A DNA stretch of 64,000 bases from Manihot esculenta (taxonomy: Eukaryota; Streptophyta; Magnoliopsida; Malpighiales; Euphorbiaceae): NCBI RefSeq assembly GCF_001659605.2, contig NC_035165.2, positions 12,272,445 through 12,336,444 on the forward strand, in the 5' to 3' direction. A program made the translations under genes and the position numbers. The notes below the pieces were generated by a model. The model saw only the letters and a program-made list of their open reading frames with translations, had not been told where the DNA came from and ran no database searches. Shown here piece by piece: positions 10,961 to 21,882 of the stretch; position 1 is the first letter of the stretch, and each line of letters starts with the position of its first letter.

Positions 10961-11209
10961 CCTAGGTTCATATGGTCGGACCTAGAGTGTCGGGCTCATA
11001 GATGTTATAGAAAGGTCAAGCACAATAGGAAAGGTCATGTCCACTAGGATAGGATATGGAGTCCTGTCTTACATGATGATGTGAAATGCCATGATTATAT
11101 GCATGTGCATTAATGATATGCTATGATGTGTGATGCGGGTTCATGTGTGCCCACATGAACCATATGATGCTAATGTTTATGTGATGTGTACTGTTTTTCA
11201 GAAAACAGG

Positions 11210-13135
11210 ATGAGAGGAACTCGTTGATCAGCAAGATTGACTGGAGTACCACCTGAGGATGAGGGCACGAGCGCCCGTCCTCCAGCATTGCCTAGGGCAA
11301 TGTCTAGTAGGTCTAGCAGAGAAAGAGCAGTAAGAGACCCTAGAAGGTCTTTGGATCTGGGTAGAAGCAGATCAGTCAAAGGAACAGTTCAGGGAGGAGC
11401 GTCAGAGGACATAGGGGATGATATGGATGTAGAGCAGAGGAGGGATGGCAGTCTGGGAGTTAGCATGTCAGAAGAAGGAATGGGAGAATCCCAAGGAGGC
11501 ACTCAGGCCTCAGGATTTGTTCAGCCACCTTACTACCCACCCTTCTCACAAAACCCTGAGTATTCGATGGGAGGCACATTGGATTACCACAGCTTTAGCC
11601 CTTATCCCACACAGATGCCATACCCACCTTATTATCCACCATATTCTCAGTACCCAATGTATCCACCCCCACCTTACTATCCAAATCCAGCAAACCCTAC
11701 CCCAGGGGATGCTGCACCTCCTCCTCCTTCAGCAGAACCAGCAGCCCCAGTTGCTCAACCTTCTAGACCTAGCTCAGCCAGTGGGAGCAAGGTCAAGATG
11801 ACCGACTACATGAAATTGGGTGCTCCTCAGTATGAAAAAGGGGATGACCCGTTTGTGTATCTTGAGAGGGTCAAGGTGATCACAGATGAGATTGGGGCTG
11901 ATGATAGTAGAGCCATTCAGATGGCTGGGTTCACACTTAAGTGCAAGAAGGCACGAGAGTGGTTCAAGAATTATGTGAACCCGAAAGTGGACAGCATGTC
12001 TTGGGAGGAATTTGCAAACGAGTTTGCAGGATGGGCTTTCCCAGATAGTTCAAGGGAGTTGAAGATGATAGAGTTTGAGCAGTTGAGGCAGACTGATGAA
12101 ATGGGTGTAGAGTTCACAGACAGGTTCTTGGAGTTGTTGCCGTTTGCAGGGCAAAACCTTAATTCAGATCAGAAAAGGTCAAGGAGGTATATCATGAAAC
12201 TCCACTCTAGATATTCCTCCTTGATCCAATCAGCAGATAGGGAGAGCTTCCATGCCATAGTGGATATGGCCCGGAAAATGGAGGCCAGTGCCATCGTTCA
12301 GGGGACAGTTAAACAGTCAGTGGCACAGCCTTCTGGTTCTAAGACCCCAGGCTCTTCTTCAATGAGTGCAGCAACTTCAGGTAGCAAGAAGTGGGACAGA
12401 GGTCCCAGGAAGTCTAAGAAGAACAAGTTCTGGAACAAGGTTAAGTCCAGTCTGGGACTAGGGAGTGGCTCAAGCTCTGGTGCGGATAATGCAGTTTGTG
12501 CAAGGTGTGGTAAGCCACACAGGGGAGTATGTCGGTTTGGGACGACAGCCTGTTACAGATGTGGTCAGGAGGGGCATATGTCTCGAGACTGTCCAAGAGC
12601 GGCCCCGATGGCACAGTCCCAGCAGACAGCTTCAGGTAGTGTAGCGCAGCTAGCAGCTCCAGCCATGACTCAGGCCAGTGGCAGAGGCAGAGGGAGAGGG
12701 GCAGCCTCTTCTTCAGCGTGTTTCAGAGGTGAAGGTCCATCAGCTCCAGCACGAATCTTCACGACGACTCAGCAGGAGGCAGATGCATCTAACACCGTGG
12801 TGGCAGGTAACTTAATCATTGGTTGTTCAGATGTGTATGCCTTGATGGACCCGAGCGCATCTCATTCTTTTATTGCACCGAGAGCCGTCCAGAGGTTAGG
12901 GTTGATGATCTCTGAGTTAGAGTGTCCTCTCTGGGTCAGTGGACCTAAGTGTGATCCATCAGTGGCAGAGTCAGTCTGCCAGTGTAGTCCTGTGTTTATT
13001 GAGGGAAGATGCTTGTCCGTCGACCTGGTGGTTCTAGATTTGACAGATTTTGACGTCATTCTAGGGATGGACTGGTTATCTACCCATGGTGCTACCTTGG
13101 ACTGCGGGGACAAGGTAGTCAGGTTCAGAGGTTAG
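11210..13135 (+). pseudogene. E3 gag and protease region, broken
   Basis: Gag forms the element's particle and protease cleaves the polyprotein. The ATG at 11210 matches the E1 gag start, but codon 6 is TGA at 11225 where E1 has CGA. The frame reopens at 11237 and runs 632 codons. Counting from 11237, a Pro/Tyr-rich region lies at about 95-180 and the gag domain at about 188-360 (AGFTLKCKKAREWF, FPDSSRELKMIEFEQLRQ). A basic segment follows, then a zinc knuckle near 439 (CYRCGQEGHMSRDC). The aspartic protease is near 538 as LMDPSASHSF, where E1 has DPGAS, so the usual Asp-x-Gly is lost. The frame ends at TAG 13133-13135, where E1 has CAG. It lies just downstream of the putative splice acceptor. 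Confidence 0.93.
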
Positions 13136-14378
13136 GATGGGTCAGAGGTAGTCTTCAGAGGAGACAGGAGGGGTACACCTAGAGGTCTGATATCAGCTCT
13201 TCAGGCTCGTAGGTTGCTTAGGAGGGGATGTCAGGGGTATTTGGCTCTTGTGAGAGAGCTTAGCAGTCAGGTTAGAGAGCCCGCCTCGGTGCCAGTGGTT
13301 AGAGAGTTTCTAGATGTCTTCCCAGACGAGCTGCCAGGTTTACCACCTGCTAGTGAGATAGAGTTCGAGATAGAATTGATGCCTGGAACCCGACCGATCT
13401 CTATCGCTCCCTACAGGATGGCTCCAGCCGAGTTGAAAGAATTGAAAGAACAGTTGCAAGAGCTGGTAGACAAGGGTTTCATCCGACCGAGTACCTCACC
13501 CTAGGGTGCTCCAGTCTTGTTTGTTAGAAAGAAGGATGGATCCCTTAGACTTTGTATCGACTACAGACAGTTGAACAAAGTCACTACCAAGAACAAGTAC
13601 CCTTTGCCAAGGATCGACGATCTATTCGACCAGCTAGCAGGAGCGGGTTGTTTCTCCAAAATAGATCTGAGATCTGGGTACCATCAGCTGACGATCAGAG
13701 ATGAGGATGTGCCAAAGACAGCTTTCAGGACCAGATATGGGCATTTTGAGTTCCTTGTAATGCCGTTCGGGTTAACTAACGCCCCTGCAACATTCATGGA
13801 CCTCATGAACAGAGTGTTTAGCCAGTACCTCACTTTGTTATTGTCTTCATAGATGATATCTTAGTGTATTCCAGGAATGCAGAGGAGCATGCCCATCATC
13901 TGCGGTTGGTTTTGCAGACCTTGAGGGAACATGGCTTGTATGCCAAGTTCTCTAAGTGTGAGTTCTGGCTGAGGAGCATTTCGTTCTTGGGGCATGTAGT
14001 GTCAGAGAATGGGATAGAGGTGGACCCCAAGAAGACAGAAACTGTGGCTAACTGGCTAGACCCACTTCAGTGACGGAGATCAGGAGTTTCTTGGGTTTGG
14101 CAGGTTACTACAGGAGGTTCGTTCAGGACTTCTCGAAAATAGCAGCTCCTCTGACCAGACAAACCAGGAAGAATCAGAAGTTTCTGTGGACCGACCAGTG
14201 CGAAGAGAGTTTTGAAGAGCTTAAGAAGAGGTTGACTTCAGCACCAGTTTTAGCTCTGCCATCTAGTGATGAGGACTTTGCAGTCTTTTGTGATGCGTCC
14301 CGTGTGGGACTGGGTTGTGTACTAATGCAGAATGAGAGAGTGATTGCTTATGCTTCTAGGTAGCTGAAGAAGCATGAG
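13136..14378 (+). pseudogene. E3 reverse transcriptase, broken
   Basis: The polyprotein continues in frame from 13136 to a TAG at 13502 (tryptophan expected in this family), then reopens at 13517. RT motifs visible are [43 protein letters not shown] and [19 protein letters not shown]. At about 13829 a 4-bp deletion compared with E1 shifts the frame just before the catalytic block, which survives out of frame as VFIDD (near 13850). The frame resumes as [15 protein letters not shown] with [20 protein letters not shown]. It is shifted again by a 1-bp deletion at about 14057 and continues as [16 protein letters not shown] to a TAG at 14361 where E1 has CAG. No active RT can be made. Confidence 0.93.
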
Positions 14379-16187
14379 TTGAATTACCCCACACATGACC
14401 TTGAGATGGCAGCAGTAATCTTTGCACTCAAAATGTGGAGGCACTACCTCTATGGGGTAAAATGTGAGATCTTTACAGATCATAAAAGGCTGCAGTACAT
14501 CCTGAGTCAAAGAGATTTGAACTTGAGACAGAGGAGATGGGTAGAGTTGCTGAGTGACTATGATTGCAAGATTCAGTATCATCCGGGTAAGGCGAATGTC
14601 GTGGCAGACGCCCTAAGCCGGAAGTCACTAGGCAGTCTATCCCACATCACGGCAGAGAGGAGACCAGTGGTGAAGGAGTTTTACAAGCTCATTGATGAAG
14701 GTCTACAGTTGGAGTTGTCTGGTACCGGTGCTTTAGTGGCCCAGATGAGAGTGACACCTGTGTTTCTGGAGCAAGTGGCTCAGAAACAGCATGAGGATCC
14801 AGAGTTAGTAAAGATTGCCAGGACTGTTCAGTCAGGCAAAGACAGTGAGTTCAGATTTGATAGTAAGGGGATCCTCCGCTATGGGAGTCGATTGTGTGTA
14901 CCAGATGACATAGGGCTAAAAGGAGACATTATGAGGGAGACTCATAATGCAAGATACAGCGTTCACCTCGGAGCCACCAAGATGTATCAAGATTTGAAGA
15001 AAGTTTATTGGTGGCCAGCGATGAAGAAAGAAGTGGCACAGTTTGTGTCAGCCTGCGAAGTGTGTCAGAGGGTGAAGCTGGAACATCAGAAGCCGGCTGG
15101 AATGCTTAACCCGCTACCTATTCCTGAGTGGAAATGGGAGAATATAGCTATGGACTTCGTAGTGGGGTTACCGGCAGCGTCCAACAGATTGGACTCCATA
15201 TGGGTGATTGTGGACAGACTCACCAAATCTGCTCACTTCATCCCTATCAGGAGTGGCTACTCTGTGGACAAATTGGCGCAGGTATATGTGGATGAGATCG
15301 TCAGGCTGTATGGGGTTCCTGTTTCGATAGTGTCGGATAGAGGGCCCCAGTTCACCTCCAGATTTTGGCAGAGTCTGCAGAATGCCATGGGTACTAGATT
15401 GGATTTCAGTACTGCCTTCCACCCCCAGACGGACGGACAGTCCGAAAGGACCATCCAGACTATCGAGGATATGCTTAGAATGTGTGTGCTGGACTTTGGC
15501 GGTTCTTGGAGGCAACATCTACCTTTGGTGGAGTTTGCTTACACTAACAGCCATCATGCTAGCATCGGGATGGCTCCATATGAAGCTTTATATGGGAGGA
15601 AGTGCAGGTCACCTGTTTGCTGGGAAGAAGTTGGAGAAAAGGCCTTGGCAGGGCCTGAGCTAGTAGAGATCACCAGCAGGGTGGTACCCATAATCAGAGA
15701 GAGAATCAAGACTGCTGCAAGCAGACAGAAGAGTTATGCAGACATCCGCAGAAGACAGGTAGAGTTTCAGGAGGGGGATCTGGTATTGCTGAAGGTGTCT
15801 CCAATGAAAGGAGTGGTTCGCTTTGGGAAGAAAGGTAAACTAGCCCCACGATACATCGGACCCTTTGAAATCTTTCAGAAGATTGGGAATGTGTCGTACA
15901 AGCTAGATTTGCCTGCTTCAATGGCAAGAATCCATCCGGTTTTCCATGTTTCAATGTTGAGGAAGTTTGTGTCAGATCCGGGCAAGGTTCTTAGTGAGCC
16001 TGATGTGGAGATCCAAGAGGATCTCACCTATGTTGAGCAGCCAGTGCGGATCATAGACACCCAGATCAGAAAGCTGAGAAACAAGGAAATACCGATGGTG
16101 AAAGTCCTATGGAACCACCACAATATGGAAGAGTGCACCTGGGAGACACGGGAGTCCATGCTCCAGCAATACCCTTATCTTTTCTGA
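14379..16187 (+). pseudogene. E3 RNase H, integrase and chromodomain, open but part of a dead pol
   Basis: A 602-codon open stretch follows the TAG at 14361. RNase H comes first ([11 protein letters not shown] near residue 35). The integrase zinc finger lies at about 188-228 (His, His, then CEVC). The catalytic core has Asp259 (AMDFVVGLP), Asp320 (SDRGPQFTS) and Glu356, the standard D,D35E spacing. The C-terminal GPF/Y-type region (PRYIGPFEI) and a chromodomain-like tail ([20 protein letters not shown], about 550-602) end in PYLF. Such tails guide chromoviral integrases to chromatin. This part looks intact and is the best-preserved integrase here, but the upstream breaks mean it is not made from the normal polyprotein. 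The stop is at 16185-16187. Confidence 0.95.
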
Positions 16188-16260
16188 GGTTAGTTCCCTG
16201 TGAGTTTTATGTGCTTTGCATGTATGTTATGTTGTATGCCATGCTATGTGCTAGTTGAGG

Positions 16261-16296
16261 AACATTCGGGGACGAATGTTCTTAAGGGGGGGAGAA
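16261..16296 (+). other. E3 hairpin and polypurine tract
   Basis: aacattcg-ggga-cgaatgtt (16261-16280) is a perfect 8-bp stem. The purine tract aaggggggga runs from about 16284 to 16296, directly before the 3' LTR. It primes plus-strand DNA synthesis. This arrangement is characteristic of Tekay/Del-like elements. Confidence 0.9.
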
Positions 16297-18573
16297 TGTA
16301 ATACCCGGCTAGACTCCGGTATCGGAATTCCTACCATCCGGTGGAATCTCGGATGTCGGAGACCTCTAGAAGGGTAAAAACCATGTTTTCATGAAATGTT
16401 TTAATGTTTTTGATGATTTTAAGTAAAGAGGAAATGAGTTTTTGAATAAAAACAACCTTGGAGGAAAACCCAGGTTCGGCCGCCGAAACTCAAGTTCGGC
16501 CGCCGAACATGCAGGCATTTCGGGTGCGCCTTAGGCCCCCGAAGGTATAGGTTGAGGAAAGTCCAGGTTCGGCCGCCGAACCTCAAGTTCGGCCGCCGAA
16601 CATGGCATGCATGCGGAGGCACGTTCGGCCCCCGAACGTGGCCTGGCCAGCCACTATAAAAGGGTTCCTTAGCCAAAAACGGGCGAGTTTTTCTCCCCAT
16701 TGTCGGCCAAGGTGAGCTCTCCGCCATTCCTCACCAATCATTGAGTTTGTCCTTCAAATCTTTCAAGATTTTCACAAGCTTTTGCTTTGTTTTGAAGATT
16801 TACGAGTTTAAAGCAAGTTTTGGAGCTTTGAGGTTCAAGAACTCAAAATCTCCCACCTCCGAGTTTAGGACGTCTCTCTCTCGATCTTCAAGAGGTAAGA
16901 GCCGATCTTAAGCTCATTTCATGTTTAAAGTAAGTTTTATGCAAGATCTATGGGGTAGAATGCATGTTTAGCTCATAGTTAGGTTTTTGAGTTAATGTTA
17001 TGTTTTGAGCAATGTATGTTGGATTTGTGTTGTTGTTATGTGTTGTAGTTGGGGTTTAAGTTAGTTTGAGGCCCCTAGGAGCCAATGTATGTATATTTGC
17101 ATGATTTGAATGAGTTATATGTATGTTGGAAGAGTTGGGAGGCAAATGTGCATAAAGGAGCCAAGTTTCTGCCCTTTGGCAGAAACCAGGTTCGGCAGCC
17201 GAAGGAACTTTCGGCCGCCGAACATGGCTGGAGAGACAGGCCTTTCGGCTACCGAAGTTGCCCCCGAAAAGAGACTTTCATCTCTGTCTGGGACTTTCGG
17301 CCGCTGAAGGTGCCGCCGAACTTGCCTGGGTTTCGGCTCTGGAGGGACTTTCGGCCGCCGAAGGTGCCGCCGAACATGCCCTGTTCTGCCTTCCTTTGCA
17401 TGTTGTTGCATGATTGTTTTGAGGTGTTTTAGGGGGTTTTTGGGGGATGTTTTTAGAGTTATGTTCTAGATGTTTGGTCCCTCATTTGAGTCTACCTGTG
17501 TAGGTTCAGACCCGAGGAACCAAGGACCCCAGCAGTGAGTTTAGCTGCTTCTGAGTCAGTAGAGTTTCGGCCAGAGGTGAGTAGAATAAACCTTATGTTT
17601 TTAAGCAAATGAATTATACAGTTGAGCATGTTCATGCATCATGAATGCCATGTGATGAAATAGGTTGTTTGCATTAGAATCCACGAATATGTTGCATTGC
17701 ATTTATGATGTTGATGTGGATTGGTTATTGGATGACCCTTTAGTCCTCATATGATATGATGATGTTACGGCATGAGATGGTATGGAAGTCCAGGTTGTAC
17801 CCATTCTACGTCCCTGGCACTATGTAAGAGAAAGTCCAGGTTGTACCCATTCTACGTCCCTGGCACATTGGTATGTTATGTTATGTTATGTTATGTTAAG
17901 AGAAAGACTGGTTGTACCCATTCTACGTCCCGGCACTTTGGAATGTAGAGGACTATAGGTGACAATACCATCCGAGATGTGATTTGTTGTGATGTGTTGC
18001 ATTACATGATGGCATGAAATTTGAAATGTTGTTTTTCTATTATTTTGCTCACTAGGCTCTAGTAGCTCACCCCTTTTCCCTAATCCCCCAGGATTGCAGG
18101 TACGGACTAGACAGAGAAGTCAAGAAGAGTAAAGTCTTGTAATTGTAATAGTTAGAAAGTGGACATGATAAATTGTAAGATGATGTAAAGTTAAATAGTT
18201 ATGTTATGTATAATGATATCGAGGTTTAGAAGTGTGCTTGACCATAGTTTATTGTTATCCCTTGTTGATACATGATCTTAATGTCTATTGTTGATTATGT
18301 TTAACCAACTCAACTTATGATGTATTGCCCATTGGGGCATTGATGAGATCCCACTGAGGGGTCGAGTTTATGATTATGTATATGTTCAGTACATGCACAG
18401 GTTGAGTTTGGCGTATGAGAATTGAATGAAAGAAAAGTTTTAAATTTTTCTAAATGTTTGTTGATCATGTATGGGATTAAACAGGTTATATGTCAGGCTT
18501 GCTACGGGTCCCGGCGGCCTTAAGCCGATCTGAATCCTAGCGCCGGTAGCGGTCCGATTTTCGGGTCGTTACA
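16297..18573 (+). repeat. E3 3' LTR, 2277 bp
   Basis: tgtaatacccgg...gggtcgttaca with TATA at 16654-16662, the donor-like caagag|gtaagagcc near 16894 and three U5 tandem units at 17785-17945. It is followed by the ccctc duplication. It pairs in sequence with the partial LTR at 7494 rather than with the LTR at 8646. Confidence 0.96.
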
Positions 18574-19109
18574 CCCTCAAAACTTGTTTAAGACATACAA
18601 GAAAGGTAGGATCTAAGCTTACCTCTTGAAGATCGAGAGAAGAGACGATCCTAACTTGGAGATGGGAGAAATCTAACTCCTTGGGTCTCCAATCTCTAAA
18701 ACTTGATCTTAGCTTCAAAAGTCCTCAAAACCAAGTTAAAACTTGTTAAAACTTGAAAGATTTGAGGAAAATCATCAAAACCAACCATGGGAGGGTATGG
18801 ACTCACCGTTGCCCGAAAATAGGGGAGAAAGGTCGCCCATTTTCGGCCATGGGGCCTTTTATAGGTGGCTGGCCAAGCCACCTTCGGAAGCCGAAGGTGA
18901 TTCCAAAACTCATGCATGTTCGGCGGCCGAACCTGGATTTCCCTCAATGGTCTTTTTCATTCAAAACTCAATTTCCTTTCTTACTTAGAACCATAAAATA
19001 CATGAAAATATTTTATAAAAACATGTTTTTACCCTTCTAGAGGTTTCCGACATCCGAGATTCCATCGGGCGGTAGGAATTATGATACCGGAGTCTAGCCG
19101 GGTATTACA

Positions 19110-19165
19110 TTCTCCCCCCTTAAGAACATTTGTCCTTGAATGTTCACCAAACAAGCATACATAGC
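19110..19165 (-). other. E1 polypurine tract and hairpin
   Basis: On the minus strand gaacattcaagga-type DNA is followed by aaggggggagaa directly before the 3' LTR, as in E3. Between here and the pol stop at 19206 I see only untranslated DNA. Confidence 0.88.
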
Positions 19166-19205
19166 ATAAAACATAAATATAAACACAAAACACATAACAC
19201 TAACC

Positions 19206-20663
19206 TTAGAAAAGATAAGGATATTGCTGGAGCATGGACTCCCGTGTCTCCCAGGGACATTCCTCTATGTTGTGGTGATTCCAAAAGACTTTCACCATCG
19301 GGATTTCCTTGTTCCTTAGCTTTCTAATATGGGTGTCTAGGATCCGTACTGGCTGCTCAACATAGGTGAGATCTTCTAGGATCTCCACATCAGGCTCGCT
19401 AAAAACCTTGCCCGGATCTGACACGAACTTCCTTAACATGGAAACATGGAAAACCGGATGGATTCTCTCCATAGAAGCAGGTAAATCCAGCTTATACAAT
19501 ACATTCCCGATCTTTTGCAAGATTTCAAAGGGTCCGAGGTAACGCGGAGCTAGCTTACCTTTCTTCCCAAACCGAATCACCCCTTTCATAGGAGACACCT
19601 TGAGCAATACCAAATCCCCCTCCTGAAACTCCACCTGCCTCCTGCGGACATCTGCATAACTCTTTTGCCTGCTCACAACAGTTCTGATCCTTTCTCTGAT
19701 TATGGGCACTACTCTGCTGGTGATCTCGACTAGCTCAGGCCCTGCTAAGGCCCTTTCTCCAACTTCCTCCCAACAGACAGGTGACCTGCACTTCCTTCCA
19801 TACAAAGCTTCATATGGAGCCATCCCTATGCTAGCACGATAGCTGTTATTGTAGGCAAACTCCACTAAGGGTAGATGCTGCCTCCAAGAACCGCCAAAAT
19901 CTAGCACACACATTCTGAGCATATCTTCAATTGTCTGGATGGTCCTCTCCGACTGTCCATCAGTCTGAGGATGGAAAGCAGTGCTAAAATCCAACCTGGT
20001 ACCCATAGCATTCTGCAGACTCTGCCAAAACCTGGAGGTGAACTGGGGTCCTATATCAGACACTATTGAAACAGGAGCCCCATGCAACCTGACTACTTCG
20101 TCAACAAATACCTGCGCCAATTTATCCACAGAGTAGCCACTCCTAACAGGGATGAAGTGAGCAGATTTGGTCAGTCTGTCCACGATCATCCATATGGAGT
20201 CTAATCTGTTGGATGCTGCCGGTAACCCCACCACAAAATCCATAGCTATATTCTCCCATTTCCACTCTGGAATCGGTAGTGGGTTAAGCATTCCAGCCGG
20301 CTTCTGATGTTCCAGCTTCACCCTCTGACATACTTCGTAGGCTGACATGAACTGTGCCACTTCTCTCTTCATAGCTGGCCACCAATAAACTCTCTTCAGA
20401 TCTTGATACATCTTGGTGGCCCCAGGGTGAACACTGTATTTGGCATTATGAGCTTCCCTCATAATGTCTCCCTTCAGACTCACGTCATCTGGTACACACA
20501 ATCTATTCCCATAGCGGAGGATCCCCTTGCTGTCAAATCTGAACTCTTCGTTCTTGCCTGACTGAACAGTCCTGGCAATCTTCACTAACTCTAGGTCCTC
20601 AGCTGTTTCTGAGCCACCTGCTCCAGAAATACGGGTGTCACTCTCATCTGGGCTATCAAGCAC
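19206..20663 (-). pseudogene. E1 integrase and chromodomain, broken
   Basis: An open frame of 485 codons matches the E3 integrase throughout. The first 20 or so residues are out of register because two single-base deletions bracket this point (near 20675 and 20605). The zinc finger is damaged: the first Cys of the CEVC pair is Tyr (SAYEVC). The catalytic core keeps AMDFVVGLP, a second Asp in SDIGPQFTS and the Glu in [11 protein letters not shown]. The chromodomain-like tail ends PYLF at 19206-19208. Read with the rest of E1, it is the end of a dead polyprotein. Confidence 0.93.
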
Positions 20664-21882
20664 CTGTACCAGACAACTCTAACTGTAGACCTTCATTAAT
20701 GAGCTTATGAAACTCCCTCACCACCGGTCTCCTCTCTGCTGTGATATGGGACAAACTGCCAAGTGATTTCTGGCTTAGGGTGTCTGCCACAACATTCGCC
20801 TTACCCGGATGGTACTGAATCTTGCAATTATAGTTATTAAGCAGTTCTACCCATCTTCTCTATCTCATGTTCAACTCTCTCTGACTCAGGATATACTGCA
20901 GGTTTTTATGATTTGTGAAGATCTCACATTTAACCCCATAAAGGTAATGCCTCCACATCTTGAGTGCAAAGATTACAACTGTCATCTCTAGGTCATGTGT
21001 AGGGTAATTCAACTCGTGCTTCTTTAACTGCCTAGAAGCATAAGCAATCACCCTTTTATTCTGCATCAGCACACAACCCAGTCCCACTCGGGATGCATCA
21101 CCATACACTGTGAAGTCTTCGTTACTAGCTGGCAGAGCTAACAGCGGTGCTGAAGTTAACCTCCTCTTTAGCTCTTCAACGCTGTCCTCGCACTGATCAG
21201 TCCACACAAACCTCTGATTCTTCTTGGTTAATCTAGTCATAGGAGCTGCAATCTTAGAGAAGTCCTGAACAAACCTCCTGTAGTAACCTGCCAAACCCAA
21301 AAAGCTCTTGATCTCTGTCACTGTAGTGGGTCTAGGCCAGTTAGCTACAGCTTCTACCTTCTTGGGGTCCACTTCTATTCCATTTTCTGACACAACATGC
21401 CCCAAGAATGAAATGCTCCTCAACCAGAACTCACACTTGGAGAACTTGGCATACAAGCCGTGTTCCCTCAAGGTCTGCAAAACCAACCTCAGATGATGGG
21501 CATGCTCCTCTACATTTCTGGAATACACTAGAATATCATCTATGAAGACAATAACAAAGTGATCCAGATACTGACTGAAAACTCTATTCATGAGATCCAT
21601 GAATGCTGCAAGGGCATTGGTTAACCCGAACAGCATCACAAGGAACTCATAATGCCCATATCTGGTCCTGAATGCCATCTTCGGCACATCTTCCTTTCTT
21701 ATTCTCAACTGATGGTACCCGGATCTCAGATCTATTTTGGAGAAACACCCTGCTCCTGCTAACTGGTCGAATAGATCGTCGATCCTGGGCAACGGGTACT
21801 TATTCTTGGTAGTGACTTTGTTCAACTGCCTGTAGTCGATACAAAGTCTAAGGGATCCATCCTTCTTTCTCACAAAAAGCAC
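20664..21882 (-). pseudogene. E1 reverse transcriptase and RNase H, broken
   Basis: A frame of 340 codons (21882-20860) starts [20 protein letters not shown] and contains the catalytic block [11 protein letters not shown], the thumb and connection ([20 protein letters not shown]) and the RNase H start. Upstream, a deletion of about 34 bp compared with E3 (near 21890) removes the segment before LFVRKK and shifts the frame. The frame ends at TAG 20860-20862 where E3 has CAG. Beyond it RNase H continues ([14 protein letters not shown]) until a single-base deletion near 20675. RT itself is thus better kept than in E3, but it is cut off from both neighbours. Confidence 0.92.

Larger units (their letters stand above)
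9242..11201 (+). other. Putative leader intron of E3
   Basis: The donor atcaagag|gtaagagcc lies at 9241/9242 in the LTR and the acceptor ctgtttttcag|aaaacagg at 11201, nine bases before the gag ATG at 11210. Both are kept in E1, and the donor also in E4 and the other LTRs. Splicing would remove 1960 nt holding most of U5, the primer site and many upstream ATGs, and would join a nearly ATG-free leader to gag. A second donor-like site, ccaag|gtgagc, lies near 9054. This is inferred from consensus and conservation only. Confidence 0.5.
7494..18573 (+). mobile_element. E3: chromovirus of the E1 family, with an extra partial LTR
   Basis: Inserted in E1's 3' LTR with target duplication ccctc at 7489-7493 and 18574-18578. 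Order: partial LTR 7494-8645, full LTR 8646-10945, initiator-Met primer site 10949-10960, gag-pol 11210-16187, purine tract 16284-16296, 3' LTR 16297-18573. The full 5' LTR (2300 bp) is not flanked by the ccctc duplication on its left but by tgtag, and it differs from the other two. The partial LTR and the 3' LTR share the same variants, so they are the original pair. The structure is best read as a second copy inserted in the 5' LTR, followed by LTR-LTR recombination. Stops and frameshifts in gag-pol make it non-autonomous. Confidence 0.95.
2949..19109 (-). repeat. E1 3' LTR, split by E2 and E3
   Basis: The LTR starts tgtaacgactcgg at 2949 and ends gggtattaca at 19109, next to the purine tract. 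It is broken at 4221 by the solo LTR E2 (ggccg duplication, 4217-4221 and 7135-7139) and at 7493 by E3 (ccctc duplication, 7489-7493 and 18574-18578). Each flank resumes at the next base of the intact right LTR, which proves the order of insertion. Confidence 0.95.
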
